The position numbers and the translations under genes are program-made. Below are positions 1 through 7,690 of a stretch of 64,000 nt of DNA, in pieces. Location: the NCBI RefSeq assembly GCF_000756385.1, contig NZ_JNFC01000067.1, positions 62,001 to 126,000 of the forward strand, in the 5' to 3' direction. How positions within the stretch are numbered: the first letter of the stretch is position 1; the number at the start of each line of letters is the position of its first letter. The notes beneath the pieces were generated by a model. It was not told where the DNA came from and made no database searches. It saw only the letters and a list, made by a program, of their open reading frames with translations. This DNA comes from Sphingopyxis sp. LC363 (GTDB lineage: Bacteria > Pseudomonadota > Alphaproteobacteria > Sphingomonadales > Sphingomonadaceae).

Positions 1-1083
1 GCATCCGCTGCGTCGGCGCTCGCGACCGCAAGCCTCACAACGACCGTCGGCGGTTACACCTATGACTGGACAGCGCTGAAGGCCGCGATCGTCGCTGACA
101 CCGAAGTCGCTAGTGGCTATTTCATTGTCGGGAACGCGTCCGATCCCACTTATCTTTTCGAATTCGACAAGGGCAGTTTTGGCATCGACCGGGTGACACC
201 GCTCGCCTCGGCTTCCAAATGGTTTGCTGGCGCGCTCGGCATGCGCATGGTGCAGGCGGGCATTGCCACGCTCGACGATCCGATGCGGCCACCACTCGCC
301 TTCTGGACGACGAGCGGAACGAAGAAGGATGTCAAACTCAAGCATACGCTGTCGATGACATCGGGCTTTAATGCGAGCCCGCTCGTCGGCGGCTGCCAGC
401 TTCTCCCGACTTTTGGTCTCTATAACTGCGCCAAGAGCATCCACGACCTGCGCTACGACATCCTGCGCCCGGGCAATGCGCCTGGTGCTCAATATAGCTA
501 CGGTCCTCACGGCATTCAGGTCGCAGGGGCGTATTTGGAGGCCAAGGATACAAGCATAGAACCAGGAACGTCGCCAGCACGCGAGCGGAACTTCCACGAA
601 CTGTTTGCGCAGCACGTCACCATCCCGCTCGGGATGTCAAGCACCACGTGGTACGATCCCCACCCCCCCGCGACCGTCCCAACCAATCCGTGGGTGGCCG
701 GCGGCGCCTTCTCCACGCCGCGCGACTATGCGAAACTGCTGCGCGCGTTCCTCGGCGGCAGCTTCATCACCAACATGACGGCCTTCACGCAGCCGCGCAC
801 GATCGGACTGCCGCGTGTTTTCGTTCCGGCGAGCACAGTGAACTGGGAATATGCGCTCGGCTCCTTCGTCGAATGCGACACGCCCTCGGCGTGCGCGACG
901 TCGAAGATCAACTCTTCGCCCGGCGCCTATGGCTGGACCGGCTGGATCGATCGCGAGACCGGCTATTATGCCCTGATCGCGACCGAAATATCGAGCGGAG
1001 GCGACCGCAAGGGCGTCGAGCTCGAGCAGGTCATGCAGGATCTGATCGAGGATGCGATTGCGAACCGCACTCCGGCGCCCTGA
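1..1083 (+). CDS. Serine hydrolase, beta-lactamase / class C-like family (5' partial)
   Basis: The frame is open from the first base of the window, so the N-terminus lies outside; an internal Met at 193 is not the natural start. The sequence carries an SxxK nucleophile motif (SASK, codons near 211) and downstream a YSY element resembling the YxN/YxY motif of penicillin-binding-protein-like esterases and class C beta-lactamases. The segment after the motifs (AGGAFSTPRDYAKLLRAFL) is typical of these beta-lactamase-related hydrolases. The physiological substrate cannot be told; members include esterases and peptidases. It is on the same strand as, but about 3 kb from, the catabolic operon and has no evident pathway link. 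Confidence 0.8.
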   Translation, partial: ASAASALATASLTTTVGGYTYDWTALKAAIVADTEVASGYFIVGNASDPTYLFEFDKGSFGIDRVTPLASASKWFAGALGMRMVQAGIATLDDPMRPPLAFWTTSGTKKDVKLKHTLSMTSGFNASPLVGGCQLLPTFGLYNCAKSIHDLRYDILRPGNAPGAQYSYGPHGIQVAGAYLEAKDTSIEPGTSPARERNFHELFAQHVTIPLGMSSTTWYDPHPPATVPTNPWVAGGAFSTPRDYAKLLRAFLGGSFITNMTAFTQPRTIGLPRVFVPASTVNWEYALGSFVECDTPSACATSKINSSPGAYGWTGWIDRETGYYALIATEISSGGDRKGVELEQVMQDLIEDAIANRTPAP

Positions 1084-1472
1084 CCCGATCGGCAAAACTT
1101 CGCCTATGGTGCCTGGGCCAGGCCGCGCCGTGAGGTAGCGGTCTGGCTCAACGGAGGGGGCTGGACACCGCGTGGTTGTGCTGACAGCCGGCTTTCGAAG
1201 GGCATGAAGGACCGCTTTCTCGATCATGGAGCGGTTCAATACGAACGCGAGTAGAGCAAGTAGAACCGAAGGCGGACCATCTCGCCCTGCGCATCTTGCT
1301 CGAGCGTTCGGCGCGACGCATGACAGCGCCAAACGCGGTGCCGCAACTATGCCCTAAGACTTAGTTCCGCTCGATAACTCGCCGCAGCCGATCAGCGATG
1401 ATCAAAAGGTCGCCGAGGCAGGACCGCACCAGCACGATGGCTGCGAGAAGTGCCACGACTCTTGCGCGATGG
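1084..1472. other. Gene-free stretch, about 390 bases
   Basis: No open frame here has the look of a real protein; the long minus-strand frame running through it is a shadow of the serine hydrolase. No clear hairpin with a T-tract, repeat or promoter was found. It may be a decayed gene or the 3' junction between unrelated segments. Confidence 0.5.
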
Positions 1473-1886
1473 TCAGGCGACGTAAGCACCTCTACCACTC
1501 GCTATCAAGGTTCCGTCTGCAGACACAATCCGCGTCCCGGCTATGCTTATCTGCCGACCCAGTTTGACCGGCCTGCCGATCGCCCGCATCAGCCCTGGCA
1601 AGGCCGGTCGGTGAAAATCGACGTGCAAGTTTGCCGTAGCCCGCGCAGACCCTCCCATGGCAATGACCGTGTAAAGGCCGGTAAGATCGATCAGCGCCGA
1701 TAAAATGCCACCATGCGCTGCGCCGACCGTCGGATTTGAGATTATTTCGTCTCGCCAGGGCATTGAGATCACCAACTCGTCGGTGCCGACCTCGGCGATC
1801 CTGAGCCCGAGCCAGCGGTGGAAAGGCGCAAGCAACAGCAGCTCCCCCAGTTCCTCAAGCCCAGGGGCGACCCGTGGGGCGTTCAT
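1473..1886 (-). CDS. PaaI-family hotdog thioesterase
   Basis: 137 residues, the usual size for this family. The motif HGGILSALIDLTG (about residues 58-70) is the hallmark helix of PaaI/YbgC-type hotdog thioesterases, and the C-terminal strands (TANLHVDFHRPA, then a short GRQI segment) fit the fold. These cytosolic enzymes hydrolyse acyl- or aryl-CoA thioesters. Its start codon overlaps the stop of the alpha/beta hydrolase gene by four bases (ATGA), so the two are translated together. Substrate unknown. The pair lies divergent to a MarR gene that would be the natural regulator. Confidence 0.85.
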   Translation of the reverse strand: MNAPRVAPGLEELGELLLLAPFHRWLGLRIAEVGTDELVISMPWRDEIISNPTVGAAHGGILSALIDLTGLYTVIAMGGSARATANLHVDFHRPALPGLMRAIGRPVKLGRQISIAGTRIVSADGTLIASGRGAYVA

Positions 1887-2758
1887 GACTTCATCTCCAT
1901 TTCATGGGTGCTGAGCAAAAACTCCACAATTGACTTGCCAAACGCGTCATTCTCGTCGCCCACCACCATATGGGTCGCATTCGCGATGTCGCTATATGCC
2001 ATATGCGGGACCAATCTTCGGAAATGCTTGACGGCTTCCAGCGAAACTAGGTCGCTCGACCCACCGCGGATCAGATGCACAGGCAAGGCTAAACTGGCAG
2101 CGGCGGCGCTCAGTTCGCTGCGGCCATTGTCGCTTGAGACACCGCCTTGCCGCGTAACTCCTTCGATGAAGGTCGGGTCCCAATGCCAATAGAAGCGCCC
2201 ATCGTCCTTGCGGCGCAGATAGTGGGCGAGCCCAGGCGAGGCCTTCCGGCTAGGCCGATGGGGCAGATAGTCGGAAATGACCTCAGCGGCCTCCTCCACC
2301 GACGCAAACCCTTCGCGCGCATGGGCCGCCATGAAACCGACCACGCGGGCAACGCCGCTCGGTTCCATCTGCGGCGTGACGTCGACCAAGGTAAGCGATC
2401 CAAAACTCCCCGGTGCGCGGTTTCCCTCCGCAATGATCCCAGCCAGCCCCCCAAGCGATGCGCCGATCATCGCCGGCTTTCTTCGCATCGCCGCAGCGAT
2501 CTCAACGAGATCGGCCGCGAAATCGGAAATGTCATAAGCCCCATCACTGGCCCAAGCGCTCTCGCCGTGCCCGCGCATATCGACGGCGATCGTCCGAAAA
2601 CCGTGGCTCGCGAGTTGACGGGTCACCGACTTCCACGCCCGGCGGGTCTGGCCGCCGCCGTGCGCCAAAATCACCGGAAAGCCCAGTTCCGGTCCATCGA
2701 TCGACGCCGCGATTGCATGGCCCGCTTTTCCCGCAAGCGTGATCGTCCGATCATACAT
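1883..2758 (-). CDS. Alpha/beta hydrolase
   Basis: 291 residues with the alpha/beta-hydrolase order: oxyanion-region HGGGQTRRAW (about 34-43), a DMRGHGESAW turn, nucleophile elbow GASLGG (about 98-103), and a late His in NATHMVVGDEND. The family hydrolyses esters, lactones or C-C bonds, so the exact reaction is not predictable. It is the first gene of a two-gene minus-strand operon with the PaaI thioesterase. Its 5' flank contains a 7-bp inverted repeat (2769-2790) in the gap shared with the divergent, frameshifted MarR gene, suggesting local repression. Confidence 0.85.
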   Translation of the reverse strand: MYDRTITLAGKAGHAIAASIDGPELGFPVILAHGGGQTRRAWKSVTRQLASHGFRTIAVDMRGHGESAWASDGAYDISDFAADLVEIAAAMRRKPAMIGASLGGLAGIIAEGNRAPGSFGSLTLVDVTPQMEPSGVARVVGFMAAHAREGFASVEEAAEVISDYLPHRPSRKASPGLAHYLRRKDDGRFYWHWDPTFIEGVTRQGGVSSDNGRSELSAAAASLALPVHLIRGGSSDLVSLEAVKHFRRLVPHMAYSDIANATHMVVGDENDAFGKSIVEFLLSTHEMEMKS

Positions 2759-2768
2759 TCAGGCATCA

Positions 2769-2790
2769 TACTGTATCATATCTTACAGTA
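2769..2790. promoter_or_regulatory. Inverted repeat TACTGTA-N8-TACAGTA, probable MarR operator
   Basis: Perfect 7-bp arms, 2769-2775 and 2784-2790, separated by 8 bases, lie in the 44-bp gap between the divergent hydrolase and MarR genes. Size, symmetry and position match a MarR-family operator controlling both directions. Binding is inferred. Confidence 0.6.
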
Positions 2791-2802
2791 AAGCATGTTC
2801 AT

Positions 2803-3326
2803 ATGCCGATAGTGGCTTTACAGTTTCAGCCGATGGTCGACTTTCGCAGCACCAGCGATGCTTCTCTCGGGAAAAGTCTTCTGACGGACTCAGACGAGTT
2901 TGTCTTTGTCATCGAAGAAGTGCCACGCAAACTTCGCCGCTTGTTCGACGCCTCAATGGCGCGCTTCGGATTGACCCGAACCCAGTGGCGCGCGCTCGTC
3001 TATATTTATCGGACCCCGGGCATTACCCAGACCGATCTCGCCAAATGCTCGAACTGGAGCGTGCCAGCGTTGGCCATGTTGTCGACCAGCTGGAAAGAAT
3101 GACGCTCGCGGAACGGCGCGCTGCCAAGGGCGACCGGCGCGTCTGGGAGCTTCATCTCTTACCCCGAGCGATCGAAATCCTGCCCCAGCTGCGCGCCGAA
3201 GCCGACATGATCTACGCGCGGCTGCTCCATATGATTTCACCGACTGAAATACGCGCGGTCCGCGCATTGCTGACGAAAATGTCAGGCAATCTCGAAAGCG
3301 GATCGGAAGACATGCCTCCTCGATAG
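2803..3326 (+). pseudogene. MarR-family transcriptional regulator, frameshifted
   Basis: The first part reads in one frame up to GITQTDLAK (about 3045), including the usual LTRTQWRALVYI helix. The rest of the winged helix (MLELERASVGHVVDQLERM, wing residues KGDRRVWEL, then the dimerisation helix to the stop at 3326) continues in the frame one base over. Adding one A to the AAA run at 3043-3045 restores a full-length MarR protein of about 174 residues. Either the gene is inactivated by a single-base deletion or the base was lost in sequencing at a short homopolymer. The two halves together leave no doubt about the family. Confidence 0.85.
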
Positions 3327-3620
3327 AAGCATTGAAAGATTTGAAATGGCCGACGCCATTCATCGTCAGCAAGCCGATTTCCCCAATTGGCGCCGCTCGC
3401 GTTTGCGGCGGCGCACCGCCGCCGTTCTGCCCCCTCTGCACCAAATCGCCAGCACTGACGACTAACGAATTGCGAATATGGCGGCAGGGAGCCCTACCTA
3501 ACCTCTTGTCGTGTCAGCAAAATCGTCCGACCGAGCCGGCGATCTTTCGGCGGTGAGGGCTCTTCCTCGAGGCAGACCGCTCTTGGCTTCGCATGCCAAC
3601 GCCAATTGACCGACGAGCCA

Positions 3621-3639
3621 TTTTGTGCAACGTGTTGTC
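3621..3639. promoter_or_regulatory. TTGTGCAA-type element, weak member of the window-wide motif
   Basis: TTTTGTGCAA (3621-3630) matches eight of ten positions of the arm CATTGTGCAA found as a perfect inverted repeat at 25976-25999, and is followed by GTGTTGTC. It lies about 510 bases ahead of the first catabolic operon. Functional only by analogy. Confidence 0.3.
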
Positions 3640-3660
3640 TACTAGGAAACGAATCTCTGC

Positions 3661-3894
3661 TTGGAGACCGACATGGCTCAACCCGAGCGCTTCATGCGAG
3701 GACAGAGTGCCGGTGGCTGCGCTTGTGGCGACGGGCCGGTCTTTGAAGTGAGGCTGGGCGCCGACGGTCAGCCTCTGGCATTCGCCGACGCCTATCCCAA
3801 CGCGCTTCCAATCCTGAAGAGGCTCGCACGCGGTCGGGTACCGAACAAGCTAGTGCTTCCCCTTTCGGCGGATCGCCCGACACGACACGTCTGA
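3661..3894 (+). CDS. Short hypothetical open frame, doubtful
   Basis: 77 residues if read from 3661 (TTG), or from the ATG at 3673. The product has no family I recognise: a short Cys pair (GGCACGDG) near residue 20 and a moderately polar remainder. A GGAG-like element precedes the ATG (CTTGGAGACCGAC). It sits alone in a gene-poor region between a broken regulator and the first catabolic operon and could be chance or a gene remnant. Confidence 0.2.
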   Translation: METDMAQPERFMRGQSAGGCACGDGPVFEVRLGADGQPLAFADAYPNALPILKRLARGRVPNKLVLPLSADRPTRHV

Positions 3895-4144
3895 TATCGG
3901 GGCAGCGGGGACTACCAGATCGCTCTCGACGGGCTCGCCGAAGCCGGCCGCTCTTTGCCTCGGGCCCTGCGCGTTGAAGGATCGAACGTTCGCGACGAGC
4001 GGGCGATAACAACCCTATGCTGCCAGGTGCCGCTCAGCACATCGCCCCGGTCATGACGACACCCCTCTCGGGACTCGCGATAAGGCTTGCCCCGAATCAA
4101 AACAAACAGTACAGACTGACTGATCATTGGATTTGAGGTGGCAA

Positions 4145-5005
4145 ATGCTGGAGCAGCTACGGTTCGTACGGATCCCGGTTCAGTCGCTTAGCGAAGCCAC
4201 GCGGCTCGCCGTTGATACCGTCGGCCTGCAGCACAGCGAACGGTTGCCGGAAGCCGAACGGTTCCGTTCTGACTCTCGGTCCTATTGCCTGGAGTTCGAC
4301 GGTTCCGGGAGCAGCCTCCGGCCCAGCGTGGCGGTGTCGCTGAGAACCGTCGAGCAGCTGCAGGAAGTCTCCGGGAAACTCAGGGAGCGAAATTGGGATG
4401 TCGAGGCGATCCCTCACGATCTGTGTCGAAGCCGCCGCTATCACGCGGGGCTCGCCTGTCGCGACCTAAGCGGCAATCTCATCGAGCTGGTCGTTCGGGC
4501 CGAGGAGAGCGGCGAGCGATATTTTCCATCGCGCGATGCGGGAATTGTCGGCCTGTCACACGTGATCCTCGGCAGCCGGGACCCGGCGTCTGACGCCGCT
4601 GTGTGGGTGGACATCCTCGGAGCGCGGATCACCGATCGGGTGGGCGACGCAATCTACCTCGGCTGGGACGATCAGCATCACAGGATCATGATTGTGCCGA
4701 GCAAGCGCGAGAGCTTCCTCGTCGTGGGGTTTGAGGTCGAGAGCATCGACGCCGTGATGCAGTCGAAATATTTTCTCCTTGACCGGCAGGTCGGCATTGT
4801 CCGCGGCCCAGGCAAGGAACCCGCGAGCGGTGAAGTGTTTCTGACCTTCAGCGGGCCCTCGCCCGACAGCTATTTCACCTATTCGACCCGATCGGATCCG
4901 TCGCCCGTCGGACGCCGGCCACGGCAGTTTGCCGATTCTCCCGCCTCGCTATGCAGTTGGGGTTCGACCTCCAACCTCGAAGAATTGGGAGGAACGTTGC
5001 CATGA
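4145..5005 (+). CDS. VOC-fold extradiol dioxygenase homologue lacking catalytic residues
   Basis: 286 residues, two tandem VOC modules as in 2,3-dihydroxybiphenyl 1,2-dioxygenase (BphC). I chose the ATG at 4145 because GAGG sits 6 bases upstream; an in-frame TTG at 4127 has no such site. Compared with its neighbour (5002-5859), the two His ligands are kept (His139 in LSHV and one of His178/179) but the Glu ligand is Thr245 (FTYS where the neighbour has FEYS). The active-site His, second His and Tyr positions of BphC are also replaced (VGFEV for INHQV, GKEP for GRHP, LTF for VYF). It may be a non-catalytic partner subunit or a repurposed protein. Its stop overlaps the next start by four bases. 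Confidence 0.75.
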   Translation: MLEQLRFVRIPVQSLSEATRLAVDTVGLQHSERLPEAERFRSDSRSYCLEFDGSGSSLRPSVAVSLRTVEQLQEVSGKLRERNWDVEAIPHDLCRSRRYHAGLACRDLSGNLIELVVRAEESGERYFPSRDAGIVGLSHVILGSRDPASDAAVWVDILGARITDRVGDAIYLGWDDQHHRIMIVPSKRESFLVVGFEVESIDAVMQSKYFLLDRQVGIVRGPGKEPASGEVFLTFSGPSPDSYFTYSTRSDPSPVGRRPRQFADSPASLCSWGSTSNLEELGGTLP

Positions 5006-5859
5006 CCATCAACATCATTGACATCGCTTATACTCGTCTCAAGACACCGGATGTCGCGGCCGCTACCGATTTCGCCACGCGAATACTTGGCCTGGAGCCT
5101 GTCGATCGCGCGGTTGATCGCCTGTCGTTTCGCTCCGATAGTCGCATGAGCACGATGAGCTACGAGATCGGCGACCCATCCGAAACGATTGTCGGCTTCG
5201 AATTGGCGAATGGGGAGGATCTCCTCAATGCGGCGAAAACGCTCGAAGCATTAGGGTATGAGGTGTGCTACGGTTCGCATGAGGAACGCGAGCAGCGGCA
5301 CGTTTCCGAATTCATAGCCTTTCGTGACCCCAGCGGGGGACGCATCGAATTCGCGGTTTCGCCGCAGATCGGTGGCAATGGCGCGCAGCTGTCTCGCGAC
5401 GCGGGAATTACGGGTTTCAGTCACGTCGGTCTGTTCAGCCGGGATCCCGGTCGCGATGAGCATTTCTGGACCCAAATATGCAATGCACGCGTCAGTGACC
5501 GGGTAGGCGAGCTCCCGCTGCTCCGTCTGAGCCAGATTCACCACAGCATCGCGCTCGTCCCCGCAGACCGGTGCGGTATCCAGCACATCAACCACCAGGT
5601 TCAGTCGATCGACGATGTGCAGCGCAGCTACGCGCTGCTTAGCCAGCATAAGGTTCCCATCGTCTTCGGACCCGGCCGGCATCCGACTTCGGGCGCGCGG
5701 TTCGTATATTTCGAGGGTCCCGACGGGATGGTCTTTGAATATTCCGTCGGCGTGCGCGAGGTCGACGAAGAGACCTACAGGGAACGCCAGTTCGGCTTTG
5801 AACCGAAGAGCTTCTGCATGTGGGGCGCAACCCCGAAAATCAAGGAGTTGTCCACATAG
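5002..5859 (+). CDS. Extradiol ring-cleavage dioxygenase (BphC/VOC type)
   Basis: 285 residues with two VOC modules. All residues expected of a type I extradiol dioxygenase are present: Fe ligands His141 (GFSHV), His180 or 181 (QIHHSIAL) and Glu246 (FEYS), plus the catalytic His in INHQV and the His of GRHPTSG. Such enzymes insert O2 beside the two hydroxyls of a catecholic ring to give a yellow semialdehyde or dienoate. The start at 5002 has a GGAGGAA site and overlaps the preceding paralogue's stop (ATGA), so both are made in step and may form a hetero-oligomer. The Rieske pair directly downstream suggests its catechol comes from that oxygenase. Exact ring substrate unknown. Confidence 0.85.
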   Translation: MTINIIDIAYTRLKTPDVAAATDFATRILGLEPVDRAVDRLSFRSDSRMSTMSYEIGDPSETIVGFELANGEDLLNAAKTLEALGYEVCYGSHEEREQRHVSEFIAFRDPSGGRIEFAVSPQIGGNGAQLSRDAGITGFSHVGLFSRDPGRDEHFWTQICNARVSDRVGELPLLRLSQIHHSIALVPADRCGIQHINHQVQSIDDVQRSYALLSQHKVPIVFGPGRHPTSGARFVYFEGPDGMVFEYSVGVREVDEETYRERQFGFEPKSFCMWGATPKIKELST

Positions 5860-5951
5860 ACTTGGGCCCCGGTGGGCAGCGGGCATGGGATGAATGTGAC
5901 CGCATCGCGAGGTGACGCGGGCGGCGAAATAGCAAAGAGAAAGGATGGGAG

Positions 5952-7142
5952 ATGACGGTTCCGGAGGCTTATCTTCAAGACATTGTCTGGCCGGCAAATT
6001 TTAACGAAATCCCCAAGGAGATTTTCGTCCGGCAAGACCTCTACCAAGCCGAGATCGACCGGATTTTCCGTGGAGCCGAGTGGCATCCCGTTGCGCACGA
6101 AAGCGAAGTGCCGCACCCGGGGGACTTCAAAACCTGCAATCTTGCGGACGTCCCCCTGCTCATCATCCGCGGCGACGACGGACGGGTCAGGGCATTCTTC
6201 AACGCCTGCTCACATCGCAGCACCCAGATCGAGGTAAAGCCTTCGGGCAATCGAGCCGAATTCGAATGCCCCTATCATCGGTGGCTGTTCAACAAAGAGG
6301 GCGAGTTGGTCGGCTGCCCCAATCAGCGCGAATTCATCCCCGGTTTCGACAAGAAAGACTATCCGCTGACCCAGCCGCGGCAGGAATCGGTCGGCGGCCT
6401 CCTGTTCGTGACGCTGTCGCCGGACACCGAAAGCCTCGACGACTTCCTGCAGGAAGCGAAAGGGTCGTTGCTGGACATCATGGCCGGTGACGGACGCCTC
6501 AAGCTGATTGGCTATCATCGGGTCCGGTATCTGACCAACTGGAAAGCCTATAGCGACAACGACGGCTATCATCCGCCGCTCCTGCACCAGGCGTTCACGA
6601 TGCTCAACTGGCAGGGCGGCGCAGGCCGCCAGTATGCGACTACCGGACGTGGCCATTATTGCATCGAAACCGAGTTGACCGTTCCCCAGCCCACGAGCGT
6701 AATCCGCGATGCTTCGGTCATCGAGTTTCGCGACGAGGGGCGGCCGAAAAACGCCAGCGTGCTCGCTCTCTTTCCGATGCTCGTCGCCTCAAATTACCTG
6801 AACGTCATCAGCATCCGTTTCGCTACGCCTGTCGCAATCGACGAGGTGGAAGTCACCTACGCCTATTTCGCGCATCAGGACGACGATGACGCGATGGTCT
6901 TGCACCGAATAAGGCAAAGCTCCAACGCGATCGGCCCGTCCGGCCTGATCAGTATGGAAGACGCCTCGGTTTTCCACCGGGTCCAGATCGGCAATCGCAC
7001 CCCCGGCAAGGCCATCTTCCAAAAAGGCGTCACCGATCCATCCCGGCTCGGGTTCGAATTCCGTCAGAACGACGAGAGCGGCAATCTTCCGCACTGGGAA
7101 TATTATCGCGCCGCCATGGGCTTCCGGAGGAGGGAGGCATGA
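5952..7142 (+). CDS. Rieske ring-hydroxylating oxygenase, alpha subunit (pair 1)
   Basis: 396 residues. The Rieske [2Fe-2S] ligands are Cys86, His88, Cys106 and His109 (ACSHRS, then CPYHRW); the Gly usual after CxHR is Ser here. The mononuclear iron site is in SDNDGYHPPLLHQ (His207, His212), with the bridging Asp just before. The catalytic third ligand is expected in the C-terminal third. It is clearly paralogous to the alpha subunit at 42426-43601, sharing FNEIPKE, the [15 protein letters not shown] block and [10 protein letters not shown]. It dihydroxylates or monooxygenates an aromatic ring using electrons from a ferredoxin. GGGAG precedes the ATG; the beta gene overlaps by four bases. No ferredoxin or reductase gene lies in this operon. 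Confidence 0.92.
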   Translation: MTVPEAYLQDIVWPANFNEIPKEIFVRQDLYQAEIDRIFRGAEWHPVAHESEVPHPGDFKTCNLADVPLLIIRGDDGRVRAFFNACSHRSTQIEVKPSGNRAEFECPYHRWLFNKEGELVGCPNQREFIPGFDKKDYPLTQPRQESVGGLLFVTLSPDTESLDDFLQEAKGSLLDIMAGDGRLKLIGYHRVRYLTNWKAYSDNDGYHPPLLHQAFTMLNWQGGAGRQYATTGRGHYCIETELTVPQPTSVIRDASVIEFRDEGRPKNASVLALFPMLVASNYLNVISIRFATPVAIDEVEVTYAYFAHQDDDDAMVLHRIRQSSNAIGPSGLISMEDASVFHRVQIGNRTPGKAIFQKGVTDPSRLGFEFRQNDESGNLPHWEYYRAAMGFRRREA

Positions 7143-7633
7143 CGCGCTTGACGCTCGACGAGCTCGCGCGGCTCGATGAACTCCAGTCGGCATATATGTC
7201 GGCACTGGACGGGAAGAAAATGCGGTCGTGGCTCGACACGTTCGAAGATGATCCGAGCGCGAGTTACATCTGCATCGCGCGCAACGATGTCGAGAGCGGC
7301 CTGCGCGTGGCGATGATGCTCGACGACTGCCGCGACAGGTTAATCGATCGCTGCACCTTCATCGAAGACATATGGGCGGGTACATTCCAGGACTATCGTA
7401 CCCGGCATTTCGTTCAGCGCGTGCACGCCAGCCGCCGCGCGGATGGTCTCGTCGACATGGTCTCGAACTTCTCCGTGATCTTTACCCCCGACGATACCGG
7501 GCTGCCGCAGCAGCTGGCCGCCGGGACCTACGAGGACATTATTCGAATGGAAGACGATCAATGTCGCTTTCTGTCGCGGAACGCGGTGACCGACAACGCG
7601 GTCGTGCCGCGGTATCTGGTGTTTCCTTTGTGA
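7139..7633 (+). CDS. Rieske ring-hydroxylating oxygenase, beta subunit (pair 1)
   Basis: 164 residues of the SnoaL-like/NTF2-fold beta family (LDELQSAYMSALDGKKMRSWLDTFEDD at the N-terminus is the usual lead helix, kept to its family by DDCRDRLIDRCTFI and DYRTRHFVQRV). The beta subunit is structural and helps form the alpha3beta3 hexamer. It starts inside the alpha stop codon (ATGA), the usual arrangement for stoichiometric translation. The closest relative in the window is the beta subunit at 43598-44095: both share IWAGTFQDYRTRHFVQRV. Confidence 0.92.
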   Translation: MTRLTLDELARLDELQSAYMSALDGKKMRSWLDTFEDDPSASYICIARNDVESGLRVAMMLDDCRDRLIDRCTFIEDIWAGTFQDYRTRHFVQRVHASRRADGLVDMVSNFSVIFTPDDTGLPQQLAAGTYEDIIRMEDDQCRFLSRNAVTDNAVVPRYLVFPL

Positions 7634-7690
7634 GCGGTGACAGAATAACCTTATAAATCAATTACTAAATAATCGGGAGGGAGACCGAAA

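Larger units (their letters stand above)
3327..4144. other. Gene-poor stretch, about 820 bases
   Basis: Between the broken MarR gene and the first catabolic operon I find only one short doubtful open frame (3661-3894) and a half-site-like element (3621-3639). GC-rich self-complementary bits (around 3410-3425) are present without a T-tract. The part next to 4145 probably holds the promoter of the downstream operon. It may contain decayed genes, but none could be recognised. Confidence 0.5.

Noticed and set aside
3332-3556. 74-codon plus-strand frame after the MarR gene
   Set aside because: No ribosome site, atypical composition and no family resemblance.
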